This document shows, piece by piece, positions 19,701 to 26,658 of a stretch of DNA of 64,000 bases; positions within the stretch are counted from its first letter, which is position 1, and each line of letters begins with the position of its first letter. A model generated the notes under the pieces. It made no database searches, was not told where the DNA came from, and saw nothing but the letters and a program-made list of their open reading frames with translations. Source of the DNA: Dyadobacter arcticus. Its GTDB lineage: Bacteria > Bacteroidota > Bacteroidia > Cytophagales > Spirosomataceae. The stretch is taken from positions 744,001 through 808,000 of the forward strand of contig NZ_JAASQJ010000001.1 of NCBI RefSeq assembly GCF_011762185.1. The letters run 5' to 3'. A program made the position numbers and the translations under genes.

Positions 19701-20119
19701 TGCGGTTTACTTTTCAATCAGCCGAATTAAAGCCGGGGATTTATGAATTGTTAGTCAATGCTCAGGACGCATCGAAAAATTTCGTTGTAACTCCTTACAG
19801 AATTACTTTTAGAATTCCTGAAACCGATATTCAGAAAAGTGTTTTTACGGTAAGCCCCAATCCCGCATCCGACTTTGTCCGGTTTGCTCTACAAACACTA
19901 GGAAAGCAAGACTTTCAATCGGTCGACTGGAAGATATTTAGTGCTGATGGAAAACTTCTTGATTTCGGAACCCAGGAAATGGGTAAGACAGGATTAAAAG
20001 ATTGGTATTGGTTTCCAAAAGCTACAATTAACTCAGGGGTATACATTTATCAGCTTAAATTAAGCGGATCAAATATTTCTGAAAAAGTGATTTCCGGTAG
20101 GGTCGCGTTAAGCAGGTAA
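16796..20119 (+). CDS. Second gingipain-like C25 family protease with CARDB-like and sorting domains
   Basis: The protein has 1107 residues with a signal peptide (residues 1-24, ending SHGQ). It aligns with its upstream neighbour over most of its length: shared N-terminal ..SQPYVKV/..SQPWVSI and shared FNYGEPSPLGIRQFVDFMLSD-type block. The catalytic dyad is H614 (TYFGHGG) and C648 (YFNGCS), again 34 apart. After the peptidase domain comes a CARDB-like adhesion domain (about 780-880, ending SNNTSELIVDW) absent from the first copy. The C-terminal T9SS sorting domain is at about 1015-1107 (TVSPNPASDFVRF). It is probably a tandem duplicate that gained an extra domain. It converges on the lasso-like locus with only 14 bp between stops. 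Confidence 0.73.
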   Translation: MNYRHTLYWIKVLIIVLTANLSHGQTTTSYTNSWINYSQPYVKVLVNTKGIHKLPFSVLPAGFPISQPAKLQIWRYGKQVAISIINNEIYFYGTPNEGARDSLLYRPYSSRMNPYFSLFSDEAAYFLTVSDSKSIRIETVSKAVSNAVPALAYHSNKDVALFKTDYSLSTRNPVRPHFFNSYYEHGASGTGPAIVKNKLATYPIQLTGAVNVSAVKPRVKLLIHGRSNNQRSVEIYFGKTEQALRLVTKLANKDFEGSEFEFDLLPGDLDASNKGVLSLKSENSEQYERFSLAYFTVTYPQTLSMQSKKSYEFSLDAGKEAVSRINLAGVAANSAVYDITDTLKIISGDPANLMVPRKPGKALKLFVSGEVINIAATRLSTVNFKPYEPEKANFIMVTSESLLTSAQTYADYRASAEGGRHKVLLADIRDLYNQFNYGEPSPLGIRQFVDFMLSDGNKNKYLFLVGRSITFLERMKRELPDEVPTIGFPGSDVLLVAGLAGASQDNSAIPVGRLAAMNKDNVLAYLQKVKDYEHAKVDDLGWRKRVLHINGGKSASEITQLKNLLESLRPTVENGIVGGELRAFVKQQAMAEKEEVNITPEVNDGVGMITYFGHGGADVTDLDIGYITEVARGYNNVGKYPFMYFNGCSVGNVFSARYNMSPSAGSDRVPLSLDWMISPNRGAIAFIANSFEGFVSPLTTYLNGLYEGMFKDEATSNQAIGRIQMSTASKIIQAGASGYDIANIHQSLLQGDPSLRLVSVANPDYTIDADEGVFLQSESKNQSIENSINLTTSVIFSNAGKYIKDQKIPIVFKYEYKDGSELVFKESVAAVPNVDTLVFVRPNKKNLVRLTVKVDPDSTLTELSRSNNTSELIVDWEVAKRQSLYPSEPIKDLIAPVMVVTLDTRYIRNMDQVSSNPLIEVDLQDDRLLTKDSLMVNIFLKSCEDNSCDFIRVNYKNAIEILSTSDRSLRFTFQSAELKPGIYELLVNAQDASKNFVVTPYRITFRIPETDIQKSVFTVSPNPASDFVRFALQTLGKQDFQSVDWKIFSADGKLLDFGTQEMGKTGLKDWYWFPKATINSGVYIYQLKLSGSNISEKVISGRVALSR

Positions 20120-20133
20120 TAATTTTACGCTGA

Positions 20134-22077
20134 TTAGGCTTCTTCAGGGAAGTATAAGTTATTGTCTGCTAGCCATTTGAGCCATATTGCGAACGAAATA
20201 GTCCTGAATACAAAAAACTCACTTCGTGAGTGCTTGTATTCAGGCAAGGCATCGTTTGAGAGGATCTTCAGAAATAGGTCAAATTTCTCTTTATTGACAA
20301 ATTCCCACACAGGATTTTCGGGTACTTTCATAAGGTCAGCTGATTGCTTCGCAAGACGCAATGCAGCTTCTCGGCCGTAGAGGCTAAAGTTTGCTTTTAC
20401 TGGTCTCAATCGTACCGTTTCAGGTAAAATGCCCTTCATCGCCTCTCTGAAATGTGTTCGTCCCAAACCCTCCCCGAATTTTGATCGCATCGATATAGAC
20501 ATGCAAAATTCAAAAAGGTCTTTATCGTATAAGGGATAAAGGTTCTCGACACCATAGTGGTTTGACAATGCAAAAAACTCCTCACTCGCGACGATGGACT
20601 GGGCATTGAAGACATCGTCAAAAGCTATTTTATATTTCTCAGGCAGACTTTCTCTCAAAAGATTTGTTGATCGTTTGCTTGTTTCTGATGTTGTTGTAGT
20701 ATTGAAGTTGCTCAAAAGCACCGAGGATGGTAAGTATTTAGACGGGAACACCCGGTTGCCAAACGCAATTAAGCCTTTTTTTAAAAAATGCCACAATGAA
20801 ACATTCATGGTCGTCGAGGCGGACCATAGTAATTTGAGCGTATTTTTGATTGAAAGTTTTCGCGTATCAGAAAAAAACTGGTTGACGATTAAATTCCTGG
20901 TATACAGTTTCGTTTTCGTTTTTTCGTCATAAGAATCCCATTGGCGAAAGGCCCTATGCAAGGTTGCATAGCGGGCTCTTAATGGAATCAATTCCTTCAG
21001 TTCGTCCCAATCGCGTATTGCATAGGTCTGCTTGATATGTTCTAGTCCGCTGCCTACGAGAGAGTCACCACCATGTCCATTTAAAAGTGAGGCGCAGCCT
21101 AGTTCAGCCGCCTTTTCCAGCAAACTGCCCTGTGCGGACGGGCTAATTACCATGCATTCAGGATGTCCATATAGCCCAGTGTATTGAGATATGAGCTCGA
21201 AATCGTTCTGTAATGGAATAACATTGTGATGGGTAGATCGGATTTCGTCTGCTACTGTTGAGGCATACGAAGACTCGTCGGAATACTTGGTTCTTGTATC
21301 TAAATACAAGGTATGTAGCTTTGATTCTGGTTTGAATATTTTTACAGCAGCGCTGATTGAGGATGAATCCATACCACCGCTGAGATGGGAACCGAATGGT
21401 TCACTCGTATTCTTGAGTGACTTCTCAACAGACTTTAAAAAATAATTTCTGAACACTTCCCCTGCTTCTTCCGGCGATCGAATTTTATCCCACTTTTCTG
21501 GTGAGAAGGTTACATATGGATTTGAGTGCACGCCTACCGGGCTTACAACTGCCATGTGACCTGGTAAGACGGTTTTGATGTGCTTGTAGAAGCTATTGGA
21601 AGAGTAACTTCTGGACTGATCTTGTCGGTAGCTAAGATAGTTGCCAATTCGGGATCTGTCTAGTTTCAGATAGGGTTTCGAAATTGGCATGGTGACCAGG
21701 GACACCAAACTAGTTGAAAATGCTACAAATGAGCCTGGAACGTGAAGATAATAAAGTGGCACCGTACCAAAAATATCCCGTCGCAGATAAAGCAAATTGC
21801 TTTCTTCACTAAACCAGGCACCCCATTTGAAACCAGCCAGAATGTTTTCGTCGGCTGGTTTTGACAAAAGATCAGTGGATACTGGATCTGGTAAAATCTC
21901 TACCGATCCAGTATGTCTCAAAAAATTAGCTCCAATGATAAAACTATTCAAAGTTTTATCACTTGGAGCTAATTTACTAAGATCGAATCGACCTTTGTCC
22001 CAAACTATACTATGAGGACTATTCTCAACAACATTTTGAAAAATGCCATTAAAAACTATGACGCCCTCAACGATCAC
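20134..22077 (-). CDS. Lasso cyclase-like asparagine synthetase homologue
   Basis: The protein has 647 residues and asparagine synthetase B architecture. An N-terminal Ntn-like domain (about 1-190, with DIFGTVPLYY at 101-110) is followed by an ATP-dependent synthetase domain. That domain has the pyrophosphatase loop SGGMDSS (233-239) and GHGGD (334-338). The start is M-I rather than M-C, so the N-terminal cysteine needed for glutaminase activity is absent. This is the signature of lasso cyclases (McjC/LarB type), which adenylate an Asp/Glu side chain to close a macrolactam. The gene starts 38 bp after the stop of a lasso-type precursor, supporting this role. No leader peptidase (B2) or RRE protein (B1) is adjacent. 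Ordinary AsnB is less likely for these reasons. Confidence 0.8.
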   Translation of the reverse strand: MIVEGVIVFNGIFQNVVENSPHSIVWDKGRFDLSKLAPSDKTLNSFIIGANFLRHTGSVEILPDPVSTDLLSKPADENILAGFKWGAWFSEESNLLYLRRDIFGTVPLYYLHVPGSFVAFSTSLVSLVTMPISKPYLKLDRSRIGNYLSYRQDQSRSYSSNSFYKHIKTVLPGHMAVVSPVGVHSNPYVTFSPEKWDKIRSPEEAGEVFRNYFLKSVEKSLKNTSEPFGSHLSGGMDSSSISAAVKIFKPESKLHTLYLDTRTKYSDESSYASTVADEIRSTHHNVIPLQNDFELISQYTGLYGHPECMVISPSAQGSLLEKAAELGCASLLNGHGGDSLVGSGLEHIKQTYAIRDWDELKELIPLRARYATLHRAFRQWDSYDEKTKTKLYTRNLIVNQFFSDTRKLSIKNTLKLLWSASTTMNVSLWHFLKKGLIAFGNRVFPSKYLPSSVLLSNFNTTTTSETSKRSTNLLRESLPEKYKIAFDDVFNAQSIVASEEFFALSNHYGVENLYPLYDKDLFEFCMSISMRSKFGEGLGRTHFREAMKGILPETVRLRPVKANFSLYGREAALRLAKQSADLMKVPENPVWEFVNKEKFDLFLKILSNDALPEYKHSRSEFFVFRTISFAIWLKWLADNNLYFPEEA

Positions 22078-22115
22078 TTATGGAAAAGACAGTTATTCAA
22101 CAAAAGATTAGACCT

Positions 22116-22265
22116 TTAATCTTCTGAAAAGTCAAAATCTCCGTCCAGATCTTCGGCGCTACCAGCTTTTCCTTTTGTCAATTTTGTTACGCTACCTAGC
22201 TTACTAAGCACTGGTTTACGATAAGACTTTTTTGTCTGTGTAGAGTGCGATGCCACTGTTCTCAT
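22116..22265 (-). CDS. Lasso-type RiPP precursor peptide, 49 residues
   Basis: This small gene is below usual gene-calling length. The peptide contains the lasso leader recognition motif YxxPxLxxxGxxxxxTxG exactly: Y15, P18, L20, G24, T30, G32. With the conserved Thr at core position -2, the leader is residues 1-31 and the predicted core is GKAGSAEDLDGDFDFSED (18 residues). Gly1 could form a macrolactam with Glu7 or Asp8, giving a 7- or 8-residue ring. Seven of the eighteen core residues are acidic. The gene lies 38 bp upstream of the cyclase-like gene on the same strand, with a good promoter match upstream. Cleavage and cyclisation are inferred, not shown. Confidence 0.8.
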   Translation of the reverse strand: MRTVASHSTQTKKSYRKPVLSKLGSVTKLTKGKAGSAEDLDGDFDFSED

Positions 22266-22302
22266 TTTTGTTTGATTAGATGATTTGTACCAGTATCAGG
22301 TG

Positions 22303-22333
22303 TAAATTTAATCAGATAAATCTAATTTGCAAA
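22303..22333 (-). promoter_or_regulatory. Promoter of the lasso-type precursor gene
   Basis: On the minus strand TTTG is followed after 19 bases by TAAATTTA, a one-mismatch fit to the Bacteroidota -33/-7 consensus TTTG-N19-21-TAnnTTTG. The -7 element is 37 bp upstream of the precursor ATG. Confidence 0.45.
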
Positions 22334-22395
22334 CTTTATTGTAGTCGAATATAAAAAAATCCAAGTTTCAAATTCTTTTTATTACTTTCCAAAAA

Positions 22396-23115
22396 CTACT
22401 TATTGATGCCATATTCGATGATTTTCCTCACTTTTCTTGTTCCTGAATCTATTTTACCTGATCCTATGCATTCGTCGGTTTGGCAAAATTCAAAGGAAGT
22501 TTGACTATCAGAAATTAGTCCCACACCCAGTCCGTATTGTTTAATACCTACATATTTATTGATAATTGATGTATCCTGACGTTCAACTACTGTCAGAGAC
22601 TGGGCAAAGCTTTGTTCTCCTATCGTTTCCGGAGCATTGATATTTTCATAATAATATTCCTCCGGATCCAGATTATTAAAGGTATTTCCATTCCATTTTA
22701 GATTCTGGTACGCTGGAAAAACAAGGGTTACAAAAGTTTGATTATCAATGTTGGTCAGTATTTTGTCAGGAAATTTTTGAACAGTAAACCGTTTCAATTT
22801 CTGCCAGTAATCTGTTGAACTGATTCGCGTCGAACGTGAAAATGTATAAGTTGATATCCCCTCAGCATTTTTCGAAACCGCTTCAATTTCATCTTTTTCC
22901 TGACCTACTTTAAGCAAAGGATCTTTCTTACCAGTAGAATAAATTTCTTCGCGAACATCATAAATCAGGTATCTCCCGACTTCCAAAGGGAAATAATCAT
23001 TGCTTTTAACCGGCTCGGTAGATTTCTTTTCGCAGGAAAAGATGAGAGTCAAGCTTACACAGAAGAATGCCAGCTTCTTCACCCTGTTCAAATCAATGTG
23101 TGTAAATGTCTTCAT
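22396..23115 (-). CDS. Lipoprotein of unknown function
   Basis: The protein has 239 residues with a lipoprotein signal ending LIFSC (C28), followed by EKKS. The rest is a beta-rich domain beginning NDYFPLEVGRYLIYDV, a pattern seen in many uncharacterised Bacteroidota lipoproteins. Two cysteines in FCQTDEC near the C-terminus could pair. It lies 130 bp upstream of the lasso-type precursor on the same strand, but a separate promoter lies in that gap, so it is probably not part of the RiPP operon. Confidence 0.6.
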   Translation of the reverse strand: MKTFTHIDLNRVKKLAFFCVSLTLIFSCEKKSTEPVKSNDYFPLEVGRYLIYDVREEIYSTGKKDPLLKVGQEKDEIEAVSKNAEGISTYTFSRSTRISSTDYWQKLKRFTVQKFPDKILTNIDNQTFVTLVFPAYQNLKWNGNTFNNLDPEEYYYENINAPETIGEQSFAQSLTVVERQDTSIINKYVGIKQYGLGVGLISDSQTSFEFCQTDECIGSGKIDSGTRKVRKIIEYGINK

Positions 23116-23156
23116 GTGCTCAGTTTAGTATAGTGTTATCTCTCATTCAAAAATAG

Positions 23157-23807
23157 TTAAAGCGCTTTGTTTTTCCTCTCTTCCAGCTTACCTTTTAAAA
23201 AGCCGATCAAAACCTGTAGTCCGGTATCAAACCTCGAGTTATTGTTTATAACTACATCAGCGTCTGACCTGAGAGGTAAAATAAATTTATCATAAGTTGG
23301 GGCCACATGGTGCTCCCATCTATACAGAACGTCGTCAAGGTCATACCCGCGTTCATTATTATCACGAATAATCCTTCGTTTTATTTTAACGTGTTCCTTC
23401 GCATCAACAAAAATCTTCAGATCAATCAATCTGGAAATTTCAGGGAAATAGAAAACGAAAATTCCTTCTACAATAATAATGGGCCTGGGTTCGAAAATGA
23501 GGATCTCAGGCTTGATTAATGGATTGTTGAATGTGTACTCCTTTTGCTGAACTTCTCTCCCTGCCCTTAAAACGGCAATATGCTCGGCAAATAGATGGTG
23601 ATCTATCGTCTCCGGCAGATCAAAATTTTCAACGCCGTTCTCGTCTTTAGGGATTTCGTGGATAGGTCGATAGTAATTGTCCTGGGAAATCCGGGTTATA
23701 TCTTCCTTTGCAAATGCATCTATCAGACTTTTCATAAAAAAAGTCTTTCCCGATGCGCTTCCACCAGTTATGCCAACAATGTAAGGTGTTGTTTCCGAAG
23801 CTGTCAT
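23157..23807 (-). CDS. udk: Uridine kinase
   Basis: The protein has 216 residues, normal for bacterial uridine/cytidine kinase, which phosphorylates uridine and cytidine in pyrimidine salvage using ATP or GTP. The P-loop GGSASGKT is at residues 15-22. Family motifs ISQDNYYRP, FDLPETIDH, IIVEGIFVFY and RRIIRDNNERG are present. The start at 23807 places the P-loop at the expected distance from the N-terminus. It lies 41 bp upstream of the lipoprotein gene on the same strand. Confidence 0.93.
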   Translation of the reverse strand: MTASETTPYIVGITGGSASGKTFFMKSLIDAFAKEDITRISQDNYYRPIHEIPKDENGVENFDLPETIDHHLFAEHIAVLRAGREVQQKEYTFNNPLIKPEILIFEPRPIIIVEGIFVFYFPEISRLIDLKIFVDAKEHVKIKRRIIRDNNERGYDLDDVLYRWEHHVAPTYDKFILPLRSDADVVINNNSRFDTGLQVLIGFLKGKLEERKNKAL

Positions 23808-23904
23808 AATCAGAGATGAACCTATTTGCTAATTGTGAATCTTGATATTCAAATTATAACATCACTAGGGTGAGATATATTTATGAATGATTAACCGCAA
23901 ACCA

Positions 23905-25890
23905 TTAATTATCAACAGTAACAACCGCAGAACCCTTACCCGAGCCGCTCCCACAACCGCTTTTTAACGAGCTGATCTTATATTCTGTGGTGGATGTTGG
24001 CGAAACAGAAATCAAATAAGGATTGAGAAAAGTACCATTGATAGCAGTACCGTCCGACAACGTAAATGACCATGGCGGAAGGCCATTTTTGAATTTCAGT
24101 TGTATCCGCGTTGATCTTCCCGCTGTGACGGTTGCACGTCCTGATACTTCACCCACAGCTTTGTCTGGAGCGATCACATCAATTTCTTCAATCGCACTGG
24201 AAACGGCTGGTGACGAAGATATAATCCGGATTTTTTGTGTGCGGATCGTATCAGCTAATGCAGTTCCGGAAATTTTGACATTCATGGTTGTTGGCGTCAC
24301 AGTGGTAGGTAAGGTCACAAAACGGCCCGATTTATCCGTGATTTGTACCACAAACTTATTCCCCTGATTGTAACGTCCCTCTGTTTTGTAAGGAATCTCA
24401 ATGGTCGAACCTGAACAAACCAGGTTTTGAGGTAGTTTTTCCAAGGTTATACTGGCAGGAGCGCTTTTAACAGAAACTTTTGTTGATCCTGAAAATTTAC
24501 CAACCCCACATAAGCCACCTGCCGAGGTGATCTGGTAGTTGGTGTCGTAAAGTGGTTTCACCTTGATTTTATATGGAGACTCCTGAATGTTATTTTCATA
24601 AGTGCCGTCGGATAAAAGCACAAACCAGGGACCGCCGCCTGCAAACTTTAATGATAACTCTCCGGTTTCATTTTCTCCCAGGCGCAGCGAATCCGTTTGC
24701 AAAACGGTTGTCGTGGGAGATACAATGGTTACGTTAGTTGTTTGACTTACTAGATACGGAGCCGAAGATGCGACCCGTAAACGGTATTCGCCGGGTTTGT
24801 AAGAGGCGGGGATTTCAGTATTAATGTAGCCGCTGGTGTCGGGAGAGGAAATTGTTTTGAAAGCGCCTGTTCTTTCTGCGATCTGAACCACAAAATGATT
24901 GCCTTCCTTATATTTTCCGGTCGCATTAAATGGAACCTGAAATGGCACCCCACTGCAAAGCTTGGCAATTTTTTCAACTTCCTTTAATTCTAGTTTCGGC
25001 TCGGGATTATTGTTGACATTCACAATCGCTTCTCCTGAGGTGACGCCACTCCCGCATGCATTAGAAATTCCCAGGAGCTTGTAAGCTTTGACATCTTTGG
25101 GCTTAACGGAAATATAATGTGGATTAGACAATGTTTGATATACAATCGTGCTATCCGACAACATAAAAGACCATGGAGCCGCGCCACTCAAATTGACCCG
25201 AAGATGCGCCTCCTGTCCAGGCATTATCCTTACAGATTGCGTACCATCAACAAACTCAATCCTTCCTGTTGGTGCCTGCAAAAGACGGATAGGCACTTCT
25301 TGACTTCTGACGACCGGTATTGAACTCACGATCTGTATGCGATATACTTCTCCTCCGATTTTGTAGGAAGGAATTACAGCTTTTACCGGGCTTTTTTTGA
25401 CCGGAAGTGAAATAGGTACCGTCTTTCCAGTGGCATCTATCAATTGGGCTATAAAAGTATTGTCTTCATCAAATGGCCCCTCGGTTTTAAAAGGGATAGC
25501 AATGATAGTTCCAGGGCATACCGATAGATATGAAATGTCATCAACAATGATTTTGTAAGATCGGATACTGTCAGCAGCTGGTTTTGCAGATTTTTCGAGT
25601 CTGTCTTCTGCTTCTTTTTCCGTTAATGTGTCCTGAGATTGTTCATTTGTGCCAATTACATTTAAAGAATCAACATTGCCAGTGGTGTCTGTTTTTGGCG
25701 TCGTTGCCTGTACAGGTTTTTTCAAAACCGATGTATCCCGTTTGGAGGGAGTTGGCTGCTTCGCAGGCTTGGTTGTCTTCTTTTTTGGCGCCAGGATCTG
25801 CCTTCTTGGGGAGCTACTTTTTCTTTGGGCATTCACATGGCCGGAAATGAAAATCAGCCCAAAAACCATTAATATGAGGAATCTAAACAT
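23905..25890 (-). CDS. Secreted protein with three large two-part Ig/PKD-like repeats
   Basis: The protein has 661 residues with a signal peptide (residues 1-21, ending GHVNAQ). A basic, Pro/Lys/Thr-rich linker (about 22-105) carries charged stretches such as KKKTTKPAKQ. Three repeat units of roughly 175-190 residues follow, at about 115-300, 305-483 and 487-661. Each has a first half starting C-x-G with an IPFKTEGxF-type strand and N-x-F-x-x-Q. Each second half has PW(S/F)xxLSDGT, NPYxIxVKP and a CGxG motif. The pairs of cysteines probably form one disulphide per half-unit. No T9SS sorting domain is seen at the C-terminus. The function is unknown. Confidence 0.65.
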   Translation of the reverse strand: MFRFLILMVFGLIFISGHVNAQRKSSSPRRQILAPKKKTTKPAKQPTPSKRDTSVLKKPVQATTPKTDTTGNVDSLNVIGTNEQSQDTLTEKEAEDRLEKSAKPAADSIRSYKIIVDDISYLSVCPGTIIAIPFKTEGPFDEDNTFIAQLIDATGKTVPISLPVKKSPVKAVIPSYKIGGEVYRIQIVSSIPVVRSQEVPIRLLQAPTGRIEFVDGTQSVRIMPGQEAHLRVNLSGAAPWSFMLSDSTIVYQTLSNPHYISVKPKDVKAYKLLGISNACGSGVTSGEAIVNVNNNPEPKLELKEVEKIAKLCSGVPFQVPFNATGKYKEGNHFVVQIAERTGAFKTISSPDTSGYINTEIPASYKPGEYRLRVASSAPYLVSQTTNVTIVSPTTTVLQTDSLRLGENETGELSLKFAGGGPWFVLLSDGTYENNIQESPYKIKVKPLYDTNYQITSAGGLCGVGKFSGSTKVSVKSAPASITLEKLPQNLVCSGSTIEIPYKTEGRYNQGNKFVVQITDKSGRFVTLPTTVTPTTMNVKISGTALADTIRTQKIRIISSSPAVSSAIEEIDVIAPDKAVGEVSGRATVTAGRSTRIQLKFKNGLPPWSFTLSDGTAINGTFLNPYLISVSPTSTTEYKISSLKSGCGSGSGKGSAVVTVDN

Positions 25891-25912
25891 GTAGGATCGG
25901 TGGTTTTGTGTG

Positions 25913-26623
25913 TCAGTTCATTGCGACAAGCGTGCTGCCGCGCAAAATGGGTACAATGTCGTACAAATCGGTTTGTAAGCAATAAGAGATGTCTTTCTGA
26001 ATTCCCAGTCGTTGCAGGCGTCTGACGTGTGATGAATTAGAAACGCTTGCCATCAGGTTTCCACGGCTTTGGTCAAAAAGCCTTTGTGCCATTAAAGTTC
26101 CGTCTTCCAGTAGCATAAACTGGTCTTTCAGCGCGTCCGCTAATGCGCCCGCAAAAAGGGTATCTTCAAGGTTTGGCCTTCCCTTCCAACCTGCACAAAG
26201 GACCAGTACATCGTAAGGCTCGGATCTCAGATGATTGGCGAGAGCACCCAGGTTCAAAAACGATCCGATCATGACCTTTACTGCGGATACCTTCGCTTTT
26301 GCGATAGAAAGCGTCCCATTTGTGGTAGTCATTGCGATCTGTGAACCGATGAGCCGTTCATTCATATAGCTGAATGGCGAGTTATCTAAATCAAAACCTT
26401 CTACTTTTCTGGCGTCACGTTCGGCAGCTGCAATAAAACCTTTGTCCTGCAAAAACTTACATTCCTCGATTGTTGCGACGGGAGTAATGCTTTTAACCCC
26501 GTATGCAAGGCCTGTCACCATACAGGAAGTGGCCCTGAAAACGTCTGCAACTACAACAATTGAATTATTTAGATTATGTAGATGAAGTAGATCAGGGGTA
26601 AGGCAAACATCAAGTTGTTTCAT
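25913..26623 (-). CDS. comB: 2-phosphosulfolactate phosphatase family protein (ComB)
   Basis: The protein has 236 residues, the size of ComB, which removes phosphate from 2-phosphosulfolactate in coenzyme M or sulfolactate synthesis. Family features are VVVADVFRATSCMVTGLAYG near the N-terminus, the central MTTTNGT block, VLCAGWKGRPNLEDTLFAG and a cytoplasmic, signal-free start. No ComA, ComC or other sulfonate gene is next to it. In this group the product may feed sulfonate compounds such as sulfonolipid precursors, but that is inference. It lies 22 bp upstream of the repeat protein gene on the same strand. Confidence 0.85.
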   Translation of the reverse strand: MKQLDVCLTPDLLHLHNLNNSIVVVADVFRATSCMVTGLAYGVKSITPVATIEECKFLQDKGFIAAAERDARKVEGFDLDNSPFSYMNERLIGSQIAMTTTNGTLSIAKAKVSAVKVMIGSFLNLGALANHLRSEPYDVLVLCAGWKGRPNLEDTLFAGALADALKDQFMLLEDGTLMAQRLFDQSRGNLMASVSNSSHVRRLQRLGIQKDISYCLQTDLYDIVPILRGSTLVAMN

Positions 26624-26658
26624 AAAATGAAATCGAAACGGAATAGGTTTTGTAGAGG

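Noticed and set aside
13681..20119. The C25 proteases as the missing lasso leader peptidase
   Set aside because: Both have signal peptides and T9SS sorting domains, so they act outside the cell, whereas leader removal and cyclisation take place in the cytoplasm. They are also on the opposite strand.
20134..22077. Ordinary glutamine-dependent asparagine synthetase
   Set aside because: The N-terminal cysteine nucleophile is absent and a lasso-type precursor lies 38 bp upstream on the same strand.
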